Shown here one piece after another: positions 8,115 through 15,382 of a stretch of DNA of 25,001 bases. The position numbers and the translations under genes are program-made. Under the pieces are notes generated by a model. The model was not told the origin of the DNA and did not search any database. It saw only the letters and a list, made by a program, of their open reading frames with translations. The first letter of the stretch is position 1. Every line of letters starts with the position of its first letter. The stretch spans positions 1-25,001 of the forward strand of contig DASRMR010000033.1 in assembly GCA_035647815.1 (NCBI GenBank), read 5' to 3'. The stretch comes from JAAYRQ01 sp035647815 (GTDB lineage: Bacteria; Bacillota; Syntrophomonadia; Syntrophomonadales; Syntrophomonadaceae).

Positions 8115-9188
8115 ATGAAGGAATTATATAGCAGACAACTAGGGTTCATGCTTTTCTTGTATATACTAGGTAGTGCTTTAATTTTTACGCCGGAAAGCAT
8201 TATAGGGCAAGATTTGTGGGTAGCAACTATTTTAGGTTCCTTAGTGGGTTTATTGCTCTTACATATTACAGTAGTAATACAAGGCTTATATCCAGGAAAA
8301 GACATAATGCAAATCGCAGAATTAACTTTAGGTAAAATTTTAGGCAAAATCTTTAATCTTATATTTTTATGGCTCCTACTGATATTGGCCATTTTGTTAC
8401 TTTTCGATGCTATGGTATTTCTCCAGATAATTTATATCACTACACCTGAAATACTTTTAGCAACACTAATAATGCTTGCCTCTGCTTTTGTAATTTATCC
8501 TGGAATTGCTGTTGGAGGTAGGTTAGCTGATTTATTTATTTTACCTGTAATCTTGTTAATCGCTTTAGGCTTTGTAACTAGTTTTACTTTGTTTAATTAC
8601 TCTAATATTACCCCGATTTTAGCTAATATAAAGCCAGTATTAGGTGCAGGTTTAGTCTCGGCAAGCTGGCCTTTTTCCGAAGTGATCATCTTGGCAGTCT
8701 TTTTTCCCTTTGTAGCAGATTTTGATAGAAATAAAAAGCAAATATACATCTGGTATGGTCTTGCTAGTATAACATTAATTATTCGTAGCTTATTAATTCT
8801 AGGTGTCTTAGGATATAAGGGCTTAGAGTTAGCCCGGTTTCCCCTTTATGATGTTTTCCGTTTAATCGAATATCAAGATTTCCAACGATTAGAACTATTT
8901 TTCTTCCTACTCTTTATCATGACACTAACGGCAGCTATTCTTGCTCTTCATAAAGTTTTGATTTTAAATTTGGAACATATGTTCGCATTGAAAAATAGCC
9001 GTTCATTAATAATCCCAGTAGGTTTCTTAATCTTAGCCTTAATGTATGACTCTTTCCCTTCTGATATAGAATTCTTAGCTTCTCAAGCTAGTTCCACAAT
9101 ATTCCTAACCCTACCTCCCGCTATACTGTATATTACGGTTATATTTATAGCCGCAAAAATAAAACATAGAAAATCCCCCCACCCGTAG
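8115..9188 (+). CDS. GerAB-like spore germination permease subunit (second copy)
   Basis: This 357-residue permease of the GerAB family has about ten hydrophobic helices. Family features include the N-terminal QLGFMLFLYILGSALIFTPE (GerAB proteins commonly open with a Q-x-x-x-L/F...G...L-x-x-P pattern), the YPGKDIMQIAELTLGKILGK segment near residues 59-78, and the charged loop FDRNKKQ about residue 205. It differs markedly from the first copy at 2520, so the locus supplies two distinct B subunits to one A subunit, possibly two ligand specificities. AGGGGC precedes the ATG at 8115. The last residues (KIKHRKSPHP) end just before the tandem repeat at 9194, and a terminator lies at 9321. Confidence 0.93.
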   Translation: MKELYSRQLGFMLFLYILGSALIFTPESIIGQDLWVATILGSLVGLLLLHITVVIQGLYPGKDIMQIAELTLGKILGKIFNLIFLWLLLILAILLLFDAMVFLQIIYITTPEILLATLIMLASAFVIYPGIAVGGRLADLFILPVILLIALGFVTSFTLFNYSNITPILANIKPVLGAGLVSASWPFSEVIILAVFFPFVADFDRNKKQIYIWYGLASITLIIRSLLILGVLGYKGLELARFPLYDVFRLIEYQDFQRLELFFFLLFIMTLTAAILALHKVLILNLEHMFALKNSRSLIIPVGFLILALMYDSFPSDIEFLASQASSTIFLTLPPAILYITVIFIAAKIKHRKSPHP

Positions 9189-9193
9189 CTTCA

Positions 9194-9313
9194 ATCCCGG
9201 CGAATGAATTCGCCTCTACGAATGTTCTCGTGCGATAGATCCCGGCGAATGAATTCGCCTCTACGGATGTTCTCGTGCGATAGATCCCGGCGAATGAATT
9301 CGCCTCTACGAAT
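9194..9313. repeat. Tandem 45-bp palindromic repeat, 2.6 copies
   Basis: A 45-base unit beginning CCCGGCGAATGAATTCGCCT starts at 9196, 9241 and 9286. The third copy is cut after about 28 bases. Copies one and two differ by one base in the aligned part (A/G at 9221/9266). Each unit holds an inverted repeat GGCGAAT-GA-ATTCGCC that can fold into a 7-bp stem with a 2-base turn. It looks like an intergenic REP/MITE-type element in the convergent gap between the ger locus and mfd. Because 45 is divisible by three, it creates a spurious open frame. I did not see a nearby transposase. Confidence 0.9.
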
Positions 9314-9320
9314 TAATAGT

Positions 9321-9351
9321 AGCTTCGAATTCATTCGAAGCTTTCCTTTTT
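9321..9351 (+). terminator. Terminator hairpin at the end of the ger locus
   Basis: A perfect 10-bp inverted repeat, AGCTTCGAAT-TC-ATTCGAAGCT (9321-9342), is followed on the plus strand by TTCCTTTTT. It would end the ger transcript and lies between two converging operons. Its centre, CGAATTCATTCG, is the reverse complement of the centre of the adjacent 45-bp repeat (CGAATGAATTCG), so it may derive from an inverted copy of that element. Confidence 0.75.
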
Positions 9352-9373
9352 ACCCCACCCCTAGCAACACCTT

Positions 9374-12300
9374 TTATATATTCTCTAATATAAGTTCTAA
9401 AGTATCTAATGACGACAAGGCTGCACCTTGCAGTTGTAATGTATGATCATTTAGACTTACTATGCTGAGTCCCCTAAGTTCTTCTAAGCTATTAAGGTTA
9501 GCTAACTGTAATTGTCTAGTCATCTCTATTTCTATTACCTTACCTTTTCTACGCAAAGCTTTTATTTCTTTATCTTTAGCTAGAACTCTTAATTGTGCTA
9601 TTTGTAGAAAGTTTTCAACTGGGTGAGGTAATTTACCAAAACGGTCGAGTAGTTCTTCTCTAATCTCGACAACCTCGTCTTTATCTATAGCAAATAGTAA
9701 TCTACGATAAATACGCATCTTAGTTCCTGAATCAGGTATATAACTATCTGGAATATAGTAATCAACATCGACATCGACCTGCATTTCCACAGCTTCCTTT
9801 TTAACTACACCACGCAAACGGGCAGTCTCTTCTTCTAATAATCTACAATACAAGTCAAAACCTACTGCATATATGTAGCCATGCTGCTGAGGTCCTAATA
9901 TATTTCCCGCACCTCTAATCTCTAAATCTCTTTCTGCAATCTTAATTCCTGATCCTAATTCGCTAAATTCACGAATAGCGTTTAGTCTTTTTTGGGCAGT
10001 CTCATTTATAATCCGGTCTGGTCGATAAGTTAGGTAAGCATATGCTATACGGTTAGAACGTCCTACCCTACCTCTTAATTGATATAATTGAGCTAAACCC
10101 ATTCTATCGGCATCATCAACTATAATTGTATTTACATTAGGCATATCTAAGCCTGACTCTATAATAGTAGTACATAAAAATACGTCATAATCACCTTGTA
10201 CAAAACCCATTAATACCGGGGCTAATTCAGCCTCTTTCATCCGGCCATGTCCTACCCCGATTTTTAAACCGGGTAAAAGTTCCTCTAATTGTTCTTTAAC
10301 ATTATAAATATCATCGATACGATTATGGACAAAAAATACTTGTCCACCTCTTTCTATTTCAGCGGTTATTGCTTCATAAACAATTTCCTCATTATATTCC
10401 ATAACATATGTTGTTATAGGATACCGCTCTGGTGGAGGAGTGTCGATAATACTTAAATCCCTTAAACCACTTAAAGACATATGTAATGTCCTAGGGATAG
10501 GAGTTGCTGAAAGACTTATAACATCGACCATTTCTTTTAAGGCTTTTACTTTTTCTTTTTGGGCTACACCAAAACGATGTTCTTCATCTATAATAAGTAA
10601 CCCTAAATCTTTAAACTTGACATCTTTAGATAAAAGTCGGTGTGTACCTATAACTAAATCTGAAACCCCTTTTTCCAAATCAGATATAATTCTTCTTTGT
10701 TCTTTAGGACTTCTAAATCTACTTAAACATTCGATAATAGTCGGATAATCTTCGAATCTGTCCCTAAATGATTGGTAATGCTGTTCAGCCAAAACAGTTG
10801 TCGGTACTAAAATAGCTACTTGCTTACCATCCATTATTGCTTTAAAAGCAGCCCGCATAGCCACCTCAGTCTTGCCATAGCCTACATCACCACATACTAA
10901 ACGATCCATTGGTCGTTTAGCTTCCATGTCTCGTTTTACATCTTCTATAGCTGTTAATTGATCAGGTGTTTCTTGATAAGGAAAGCTCTCTTCAAACTGA
11001 TTTTGCCAAGGAGTATCAAGCGAAAAAGCGTAACCTTCCATAGCTTCTCTGCTCGCATAAAGTTGCAAGAGCCCTTCAGCCAGTTCTTGAATAGATTCGG
11101 ATACCTTTTTCTTAGTTCTCTCCCATTCGTTACCACCTAATTTACTTAAACGAGGTTCCTTATCTTCTATAGAACTATATTTATATAAATTATCTAGTTT
11201 TTCTAAGGGCAGATAAAGTTTATCCGTACCAGCATATTCTAATAAGACATATTCACGAGTGACATTATCCACTTCAACTGATGTAACTCCACGAAAAATA
11301 CCTATACCGTAATTCTCATGAACAACATAATTACCAAGTTTAAGGTCTTCGAGTAATAAGCGGTCCTCTTCCTTAGCTTTTCTTTTCCTTTTTGTTGTGG
11401 AAATACGTCCTTGCAGATCAACTTCGGAAACAAAGGCGACTTTTAAGCTAGGACTTATGAAACCTTTTTCTAGTGCGTAATTAAGAAACTCTACTTGAGT
11501 AATATGCCGGTCTGTTAATTCCTTTTTAATTTGTTCTCTTGCTACTTTACTTTTAAAAGCTAATTTTATGGTATATCCTTTGTCCTCCCATTCTTTTATC
11601 CGCTTATAAAAAGCGTCATAATTGCCATAGAAGGGCTCCATTTCTTGTTGTGAAATATGTTCCATTAACTTCATAGTTACCTGAGGAATATTACCTGGAA
11701 ATAAGGAGTGATAAGCTGTGGCTGGTTTATCTATAAGTTCTTTTAATTCCTCACGAGTTAACAAAGGTAAGTCTGGAATTACCTTTTCTGACTTTTTAGC
11801 TTCTTTAATCGATTCCTTAAATCTTTTAATACTTCTATCAAAATTCTGATAAAAATCGCGTGGTTCATCAAAAAATAGTAACCTTTTGTTTCCTATATAA
11901 TCAAAAATACTCGCCACTAATTCACTACTAAAAAGCTCATCAGCAGGACTAATTTCTATTTGTTTTTCCTTTTTACCTGATCTCTGGTCATCAATATCGA
12001 AACGGCGAATGGATTCAACAAAATCGCCGAAAAACTCTATGCGTATAGCTGTTCTTTTATTTACTGGGTATACATCTAAAATGCCACCCCTAATAGCGAA
12101 TTCGCCTTGCTGGCTAACAGTATCTACCCGACTATATCCGCATTTTATCAATGCTTGCAGTAGAAAAGATTGCTGGTATTCTCCATCTTGTACTATCTTA
12201 ATACTATTATCAGCTAATTCTTCCGGTGACATAAGTAGGTGCATAAATGCAGATGGGGTAGCAATTATTAAAGATTTCCTTTTAGGATGTTCTACTAAAT

Positions 12301-12586
12301 CTTGTAAAGTTAGTATGCGATTAACTTCTAATTCTGAAAGATTATCTTTCAAAAATACTAATTCCCGACCTAAAAACATAAATACTTTATCAAGGCCTAT
12401 TAACCCTTTTAAATCCCGCATCAGATCGTAAGCCTTTTCCTCATTAGGCACTAAACATAACATTTTTCCCGAACTTTTATGATATAACTCACTAATAACA
12501 TAGCTTTTAGCAGTACCAGATAAACCGGTCAAAAGTACATTTTCATGGTTATTTAATACTTGATTAGCTGTTTTAAGTATGCTAAT
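9374..12586 (-). CDS. mfd: Transcription-repair coupling factor Mfd (likely AUU start, shortened UvrB-like module)
   Basis: Mfd is an ATP-driven translocase that displaces stalled RNA polymerase and recruits UvrA. Domains in order: UvrB-like module (from about residue 20), RNA-polymerase-interacting domain (DLKLGNYVVHENYGIGIFRG, about 415-435), RecG-like helicase with Walker A GDVGYGKTE (about 565), DEEH box (about 667), SATPIPRTLHMSL, and QLRGRVGRSNR motif VI, then a C-terminal regulatory domain. The frame is closed upstream by TAG at 12600-12606. The first TTG (12532) has no ribosome site and would remove conserved sequence before LLTGLSGTAKS. ATT at 12586 has GGGGAGGG six bases upstream, so I annotate 1,070 residues from there. 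Relatives are about 1,170; roughly 75 residues are missing after ISPADELF (about residue 213). Confidence 0.93.
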   Translation of the reverse strand: MSILKTANQVLNNHENVLLTGLSGTAKSYVISELYHKSSGKMLCLVPNEEKAYDLMRDLKGLIGLDKVFMFLGRELVFLKDNLSELEVNRILTLQDLVEHPKRKSLIIATPSAFMHLLMSPEELADNSIKIVQDGEYQQSFLLQALIKCGYSRVDTVSQQGEFAIRGGILDVYPVNKRTAIRIEFFGDFVESIRRFDIDDQRSGKKEKQIEISPADELFSSELVASIFDYIGNKRLLFFDEPRDFYQNFDRSIKRFKESIKEAKKSEKVIPDLPLLTREELKELIDKPATAYHSLFPGNIPQVTMKLMEHISQQEMEPFYGNYDAFYKRIKEWEDKGYTIKLAFKSKVAREQIKKELTDRHITQVEFLNYALEKGFISPSLKVAFVSEVDLQGRISTTKRKRKAKEEDRLLLEDLKLGNYVVHENYGIGIFRGVTSVEVDNVTREYVLLEYAGTDKLYLPLEKLDNLYKYSSIEDKEPRLSKLGGNEWERTKKKVSESIQELAEGLLQLYASREAMEGYAFSLDTPWQNQFEESFPYQETPDQLTAIEDVKRDMEAKRPMDRLVCGDVGYGKTEVAMRAAFKAIMDGKQVAILVPTTVLAEQHYQSFRDRFEDYPTIIECLSRFRSPKEQRRIISDLEKGVSDLVIGTHRLLSKDVKFKDLGLLIIDEEHRFGVAQKEKVKALKEMVDVISLSATPIPRTLHMSLSGLRDLSIIDTPPPERYPITTYVMEYNEEIVYEAITAEIERGGQVFFVHNRIDDIYNVKEQLEELLPGLKIGVGHGRMKEAELAPVLMGFVQGDYDVFLCTTIIESGLDMPNVNTIIVDDADRMGLAQLYQLRGRVGRSNRIAYAYLTYRPDRIINETAQKRLNAIREFSELGSGIKIAERDLEIRGAGNILGPQQHGYIYAVGFDLYCRLLEEETARLRGVVKKEAVEMQVDVDVDYYIPDSYIPDSGTKMRIYRRLLFAIDKDEVVEIREELLDRFGKLPHPVENFLQIAQLRVLAKDKEIKALRRKGKVIEIEMTRQLQLANLNSLEELRGLSIVSLNDHTLQLQGAALSSLDTLELILENI

Positions 12587-12610
12587 GAAATTCCCTCCCC
12601 ATAGCTAGTA

Positions 12611-12638
12611 GTGGACGCCTAATGAATTAAGCCCCCAC
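12611..12638. repeat. Imperfect palindrome in the mfd leader, related in layout to the 45-bp repeat
   Basis: Starting GTGGACGCCTAATG and ending ATTAAGCCCCCAC, these 28 bases form an imperfect inverted repeat (about 10 of 13 pairs) around the same central GA and AATGAATT core seen in the repeats at 9194-9313. In the mfd transcript it would form a hairpin shortly before the ribosome site. It may be a decayed relative of the same intergenic element. Confidence 0.4.
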
Positions 12639-12659
12639 ATGTTTTGTAATATTTCGGTT

Positions 12660-12827
12660 TTAATTATACCAAATATTATTGCTTATAATATTGGATGGGT
12701 TATTTCCTTCTAGTTCGGAGGCACATCCTTCACAAACCCCTTTTAACTCGACTGCCCCTTCTGCCCCTTCTACCTCAGTAGTTTTAAAAACTAAATCACA
12801 AAACTCACAAACATGGTAAATCTTCAT
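12660..12827 (-). CDS. fin: Fin-like small zinc-ribbon protein (anti-sigma-F factor family)
   Basis: A short gene of 55 residues on the minus strand, beginning MKIYHVCEFCDLVFKTTEVE and ending SNNIWYN. It has two CxxC pairs, C7-C10 and C32-C35 (CEGCASEL), as in Fin (YabK), which binds sigma-F and helps the forespore switch to sigma-G. An AAGGAGTGG ribosome site sits six bases before the ATG. The position between pth and mfd is exactly that of fin in Bacillus. It is shorter than Bacillus Fin (76 residues), mostly in the stretch between the cysteine pairs, which is common in clostridial relatives. Identity is supported by position and cysteine pattern; overall similarity is low. Confidence 0.78.
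   Translation of the reverse strand: MKIYHVCEFCDLVFKTTEVEGAEGAVELKGVCEGCASELEGNNPSNIISNNIWYN
12663..12671 (-). promoter_or_regulatory. Possible extended -10 promoter for mfd
   Basis: TGGTATAAT on the minus strand (12671-12663) is an extended -10 box. It lies inside the last codons of the fin-like gene and about 75 bases before the proposed mfd start. No good -35 is visible, so mfd may instead be read from upstream. Confidence 0.3.
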
Positions 12828-12860
12828 GGCATCCACTCCTTGCTTTTAAATAGTCTATAG

Positions 12861-12891
12861 CTATTTTCCCGCAAAGAAGATGAAATAATAC
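12861..12891 (-). promoter_or_regulatory. Possible sigma-F-type promoter of the fin-like gene
   Basis: On the minus strand GTATT (12891-12887), a 16-base gap and GGGAAAATAG (12870-12861) resemble the sigma-F pattern GYATA and GGNNANAHTR, with one mismatch in each box. A start near 12854 would leave a short leader. Bacillus fin is read by sigma-F and sigma-G. Confidence 0.35.
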
Positions 12892-12964
12892 CAGTATCGC
12901 AGAGTTTGCTGGTTAAGTTAAAGTGTGGCAAACAAAATATCCCCGCGCCATGTTAGTCTATTTA

Positions 12965-13516
12965 TTAATTATATTCATTCATCGCTTTATCCATGCCATA
13001 TTTAACCCAACATTCTACAGCATCAGCAGCGTTAATTATCATAGCATCTATATCTGGCTTTTCATCAGGGTTAAACTTACCTAAAACCCATTCTATAGCT
13101 TCATTAGGCGGTCTACCTATCCCTCCCCTAATCCGAGGGAATTCTTGCTTAGATAACCTTTGACTTATGGATTCTATTCCTTTATGCCCACCAGTTCCGC
13201 CACTAGTTCTAAGCCTAATCTTACCCGTTTCTAGATCCATGTCATCATAAATAACTATCAAGTCATCTAGATCTAATTTATAGAAATGTACTAAAGGTTG
13301 TACAGTTTTGCCACTCAAATTCATATAGGTTAATGGCTTAACTAATAAGACCTTTTCCACACCGATACGAATATGACCGATTATGGCATCATACTTACTT
13401 TCTTCTTTTTCCACCCGATATCTATTAGCTAGTTCCTCTACCACCATAAAACCTATATTATGTCTTGTTCCACTATATTTTCTGCCCGGGTTTCCCAAAC
13501 CAACTACAATTTTCAT
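12965..13516 (-). CDS. pth: Peptidyl-tRNA hydrolase
   Basis: This 183-residue enzyme frees tRNA from stalled or dropped-off peptidyl-tRNA in the cytoplasm. It shows the family pattern throughout: KIVVGLGNPGRKYSGTRHNI at the N-terminus (with the catalytic histidine at residue 20), KPLTYMNLSGK, IYDDMDLETGKIR and the GGTGGHKGIESI loop. The usual length is about 185-190. I place the start at the ATG at 13516, because an in-frame start 36 bases upstream would add MFPFLILKVGVA, lies inside the rplY terminator stem, and has no ribosome site. GGGGGT precedes the chosen ATG. In Bacillus the gene is also known as spoVC and has the same neighbours. Confidence 0.96.
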   Translation of the reverse strand: MKIVVGLGNPGRKYSGTRHNIGFMVVEELANRYRVEKEESKYDAIIGHIRIGVEKVLLVKPLTYMNLSGKTVQPLVHFYKLDLDDLIVIYDDMDLETGKIRLRTSGGTGGHKGIESISQRLSKQEFPRIRGGIGRPPNEAIEWVLGKFNPDEKPDIDAMIINAADAVECWVKYGMDKAMNEYN

Positions 13517-13534
13517 GGCAACCCCCACTTTTAA

Positions 13535-13562
13535 TATAAGAAAGGGAAACAAAAGTTTCCCT
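13535..13562 (-). terminator. Terminator or attenuator between rplY and pth
   Basis: AGGGAAAC-AAAA-GTTTCCCT (13543-13562) is a perfect 8-bp stem with a 4-base loop. On the minus strand it is followed by TTCTTATATT, a moderate T-rich run. It would end the rplY transcript partly or fully, only about 27 bases before the pth start. A TATAAT box lies just upstream (13576-13571 on the minus strand) with a poor -35, so pth could also have its own start. Confidence 0.65.
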
Positions 13563-13599
13563 CATCACTTATTATATACTATTTTAAAATATAAATTGA

Positions 13600-14268
13600 T
13601 TATTCACTATCTGTTTCTTCTGCATCTTCTGTTTCTTCTTCGCCTTCTACATCTTCTACGCCTTCTAGATCTTCTAGTTCTTCATCTGTTTCTTCTTCAA
13701 TTTCCTCGTCAGGTGCTAAGACTGAAACTATTACCATATCAGGTTCATCTAAAAAGACTACACCTTGTGGTGGTTCAATATCTGCTACAGTAATATGGTC
13801 TCCTATTTCTAACTCAGAAATATCACACGCTATGTTGTCAGGTAAATCTTTAGGTAAACATTCGACCTCTAAAACGGTTAGACCGAACTGTATTACTCCT
13901 TCATCTTTAGTAGCTTTTTCTTCACCTATAAAATGAATAGATACAGAACTGGTAAAGGTTTCAGACACATTAATTGCCATAAAATCTATATGCAGTATTT
14001 TACCTGTTATCGGGTGCCTTTGTAGTTCACGTATTACAGTCATAAATGGTTCCGCTTCACCTGCTATATTTAGGGTAAATATTCCACGAGCCCCATGGGA
14101 ACTGAATGTTCTGTTAATCTCTCTATCTCCGACTGTAATAGGGATAGATTCTTGACCTTTTTCATATACTATCGCTGGTATATATCCATCTCTTTTTAAA
14201 TTATTCAAATGAGATTTAGTGCTTATCTCTCTTTTCATACAATCCATAGTTGGAGACTTTAATGCCAC
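13600..14268 (-). CDS. rplY: Ribosomal protein L25/general stress protein Ctc
   Basis: This 222-residue member of the L25/TL5/CTC family binds 5S rRNA in the large ribosomal subunit. It has an N-terminal L25 beta-barrel (to about residue 90; LKRDGYIPAIVYEKG is typical) and a C-terminal TL5-like domain. A long acidic tail of about 38 residues is almost wholly E and D, as in many CTC proteins. I place the start at GTG 14268: AAGGAG lies eight bases upstream, whereas the GTG nine bases earlier overlaps that ribosome site. It lies between prs and pth as in Bacillus and appears to have its own promoter and terminator, consistent with separate stress control. Confidence 0.94.
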   Translation of the reverse strand: MALKSPTMDCMKREISTKSHLNNLKRDGYIPAIVYEKGQESIPITVGDREINRTFSSHGARGIFTLNIAGEAEPFMTVIRELQRHPITGKILHIDFMAINVSETFTSSVSIHFIGEEKATKDEGVIQFGLTVLEVECLPKDLPDNIACDISELEIGDHITVADIEPPQGVVFLDEPDMVIVSVLAPDEEIEEETDEELEDLEGVEDVEGEEETEDAEETDSE

Positions 14269-14325
14269 AATTATCACTCCTTGATATATTAATAAAATAA
14301 TGTTCTTTTTTCTTCATACTGAAAT

Positions 14326-14354
14326 ATTATACTATTAAAGTATATGATTGTCCA
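14326..14354 (-). promoter_or_regulatory. Sigma-A promoter of rplY
   Basis: TGGACA (14354-14349), a 17-base spacer and TATAAT (14331-14326) on the minus strand form a near-consensus sigma-A promoter about 50 bases before the rplY start. In Bacillus ctc uses sigma-B; nothing like a sigma-B promoter is visible here. Confidence 0.65.
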
Positions 14355-14413
14355 AAATAATATAATTCACGCCGACTACCGATGTGACAAGAAAAACTTC
14401 TTATCTGTCAGCC

Positions 14414-15364
14414 TTAATCTTCAAAAAGCTTACTAACGGATAAGTCTTCATGAATACGCAATATTGCTTCACCGACTAGTGGAGCAACTGATAAAACTTT
14501 CATATTAGGAAGTTCCTTAGATTTAGGTAGTGGAATAGTATTAGTTATGATTATTTCTTTGAATGGTGCTTTAGATAATCTTTCAATAGCTGGCCCCGAA
14601 AATACTGGATGAGTACAACAACCATAAACTGCTAGTGCACCCTTGTCCATCATAACTTCAGCCGCAGTACATAAAGTTCCTGCAGTATCAATAATATCAT
14701 CAATAATAACTACTGATTTACCTTTAACATCACCTATTACATGCATGACCTCGGATACATTAGGTGCTGCTCTTCTTTTATCTACTATAGCCAAAGGAGT
14801 TCCTAGTTTAGCCGCCAAATCTCTCGCTCGAGTAACTCCCCCTACATCAGGCGATAAAATTGCGGCATTATCAATTTTCTTGTTTTTAAAATACTCTGCT
14901 ATAGTCGGGACCCCTGGCAAGTGATCAACAGGTATATCAAAAAAACCTTGAATCTGATGAGCATGTAAATCAACTGCTACAATACGCTGTGCCCCTGCTT
15001 CTACCAGGAGGTTAGCTACTAATTTAGCAGTAATAGGATCACGAGCCCGACTTTTTCTATCTTGCCTACCATAGCCATAGTAAGGAATTACTGCGTTTAT
15101 ACGAGCTGCAGAAGCCCGACGAAAAGCATCAATCATCACTAATAATTCCATTAAATTATCATTTACCGGGTCACAAGTAGGTTGTATTACAAAAACATCT
15201 ACCCCTCGCACACTCTCATCGATAGCACAATTAATTTCACCATCTGAAAAACGTTTTACATGAGCATTTCCGAGAGGTATACCCAAATAATCGACAATTT
15301 CTTGAGCTAAACAGGGGTTAGCGTTACCGGTAAAAAGTTTCATTCTCCATCTAGATGCTTTCAT
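14414..15364 (-). CDS. prs: Ribose-phosphate pyrophosphokinase (PRPP synthetase)
   Basis: This 316-residue class I enzyme makes phosphoribosyl pyrophosphate from ribose 5-phosphate and ATP for nucleotide, histidine, tryptophan and NAD synthesis. Clear motifs are the metal/ATP site DLHAHQIQGFFDIPVDHL (about 131-148), the flexible loop YYGYGRQDRKSRARDPITAK (95-114) and the PRPP-binding loop VVIIDDIIDTAGT (about 217-229). CAGGAGGG lies eight bases before the ATG. The stop-to-start distance from glmU is only 18 bases, so both share a transcript. The first eight residues (MKASRWRM) extend a little beyond many homologues, and the second ATG at residue 8 is possible but has no ribosome site. Confidence 0.97.
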   Translation of the reverse strand: MKASRWRMKLFTGNANPCLAQEIVDYLGIPLGNAHVKRFSDGEINCAIDESVRGVDVFVIQPTCDPVNDNLMELLVMIDAFRRASAARINAVIPYYGYGRQDRKSRARDPITAKLVANLLVEAGAQRIVAVDLHAHQIQGFFDIPVDHLPGVPTIAEYFKNKKIDNAAILSPDVGGVTRARDLAAKLGTPLAIVDKRRAAPNVSEVMHVIGDVKGKSVVIIDDIIDTAGTLCTAAEVMMDKGALAVYGCCTHPVFSGPAIERLSKAPFKEIIITNTIPLPKSKELPNMKVLSVAPLVGEAILRIHEDLSVSKLFED

Positions 15365-15382
15365 GTTAATATTCCCTCCTGC

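Noticed and set aside
9194..9313. Repeats considered as a CRISPR array
   Set aside because: The whole 45-base unit, including what would be the spacer, is repeated nearly identically, and there are no cas genes. It is a tandem repeat.
9204..9446. Plus-strand open frame of 80 codons through the 45-bp repeats (repeating MNSPLRMFSCDRSRR)
   Set aside because: It exists only because the repeat length is divisible by three; it has no ribosome site and runs into the mfd coding region.
12532..12534. TTG at 12532 as the mfd start
   Set aside because: It has no ribosome site, and it would remove residues that match the conserved Mfd N-terminus; the ATT at 12586 has a perfectly placed site.
13600..13793. 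Plus-strand frame rich in leucine opposite the rplY tail
   Set aside because: It is the antisense shadow of the Glu/Asp-rich C-terminus of L25 and has no independent support.
14269..14277. GTG at 14277 as the rplY start
   Set aside because: It overlaps the AAGGAG ribosome site, which is correctly spaced for the GTG at 14268.
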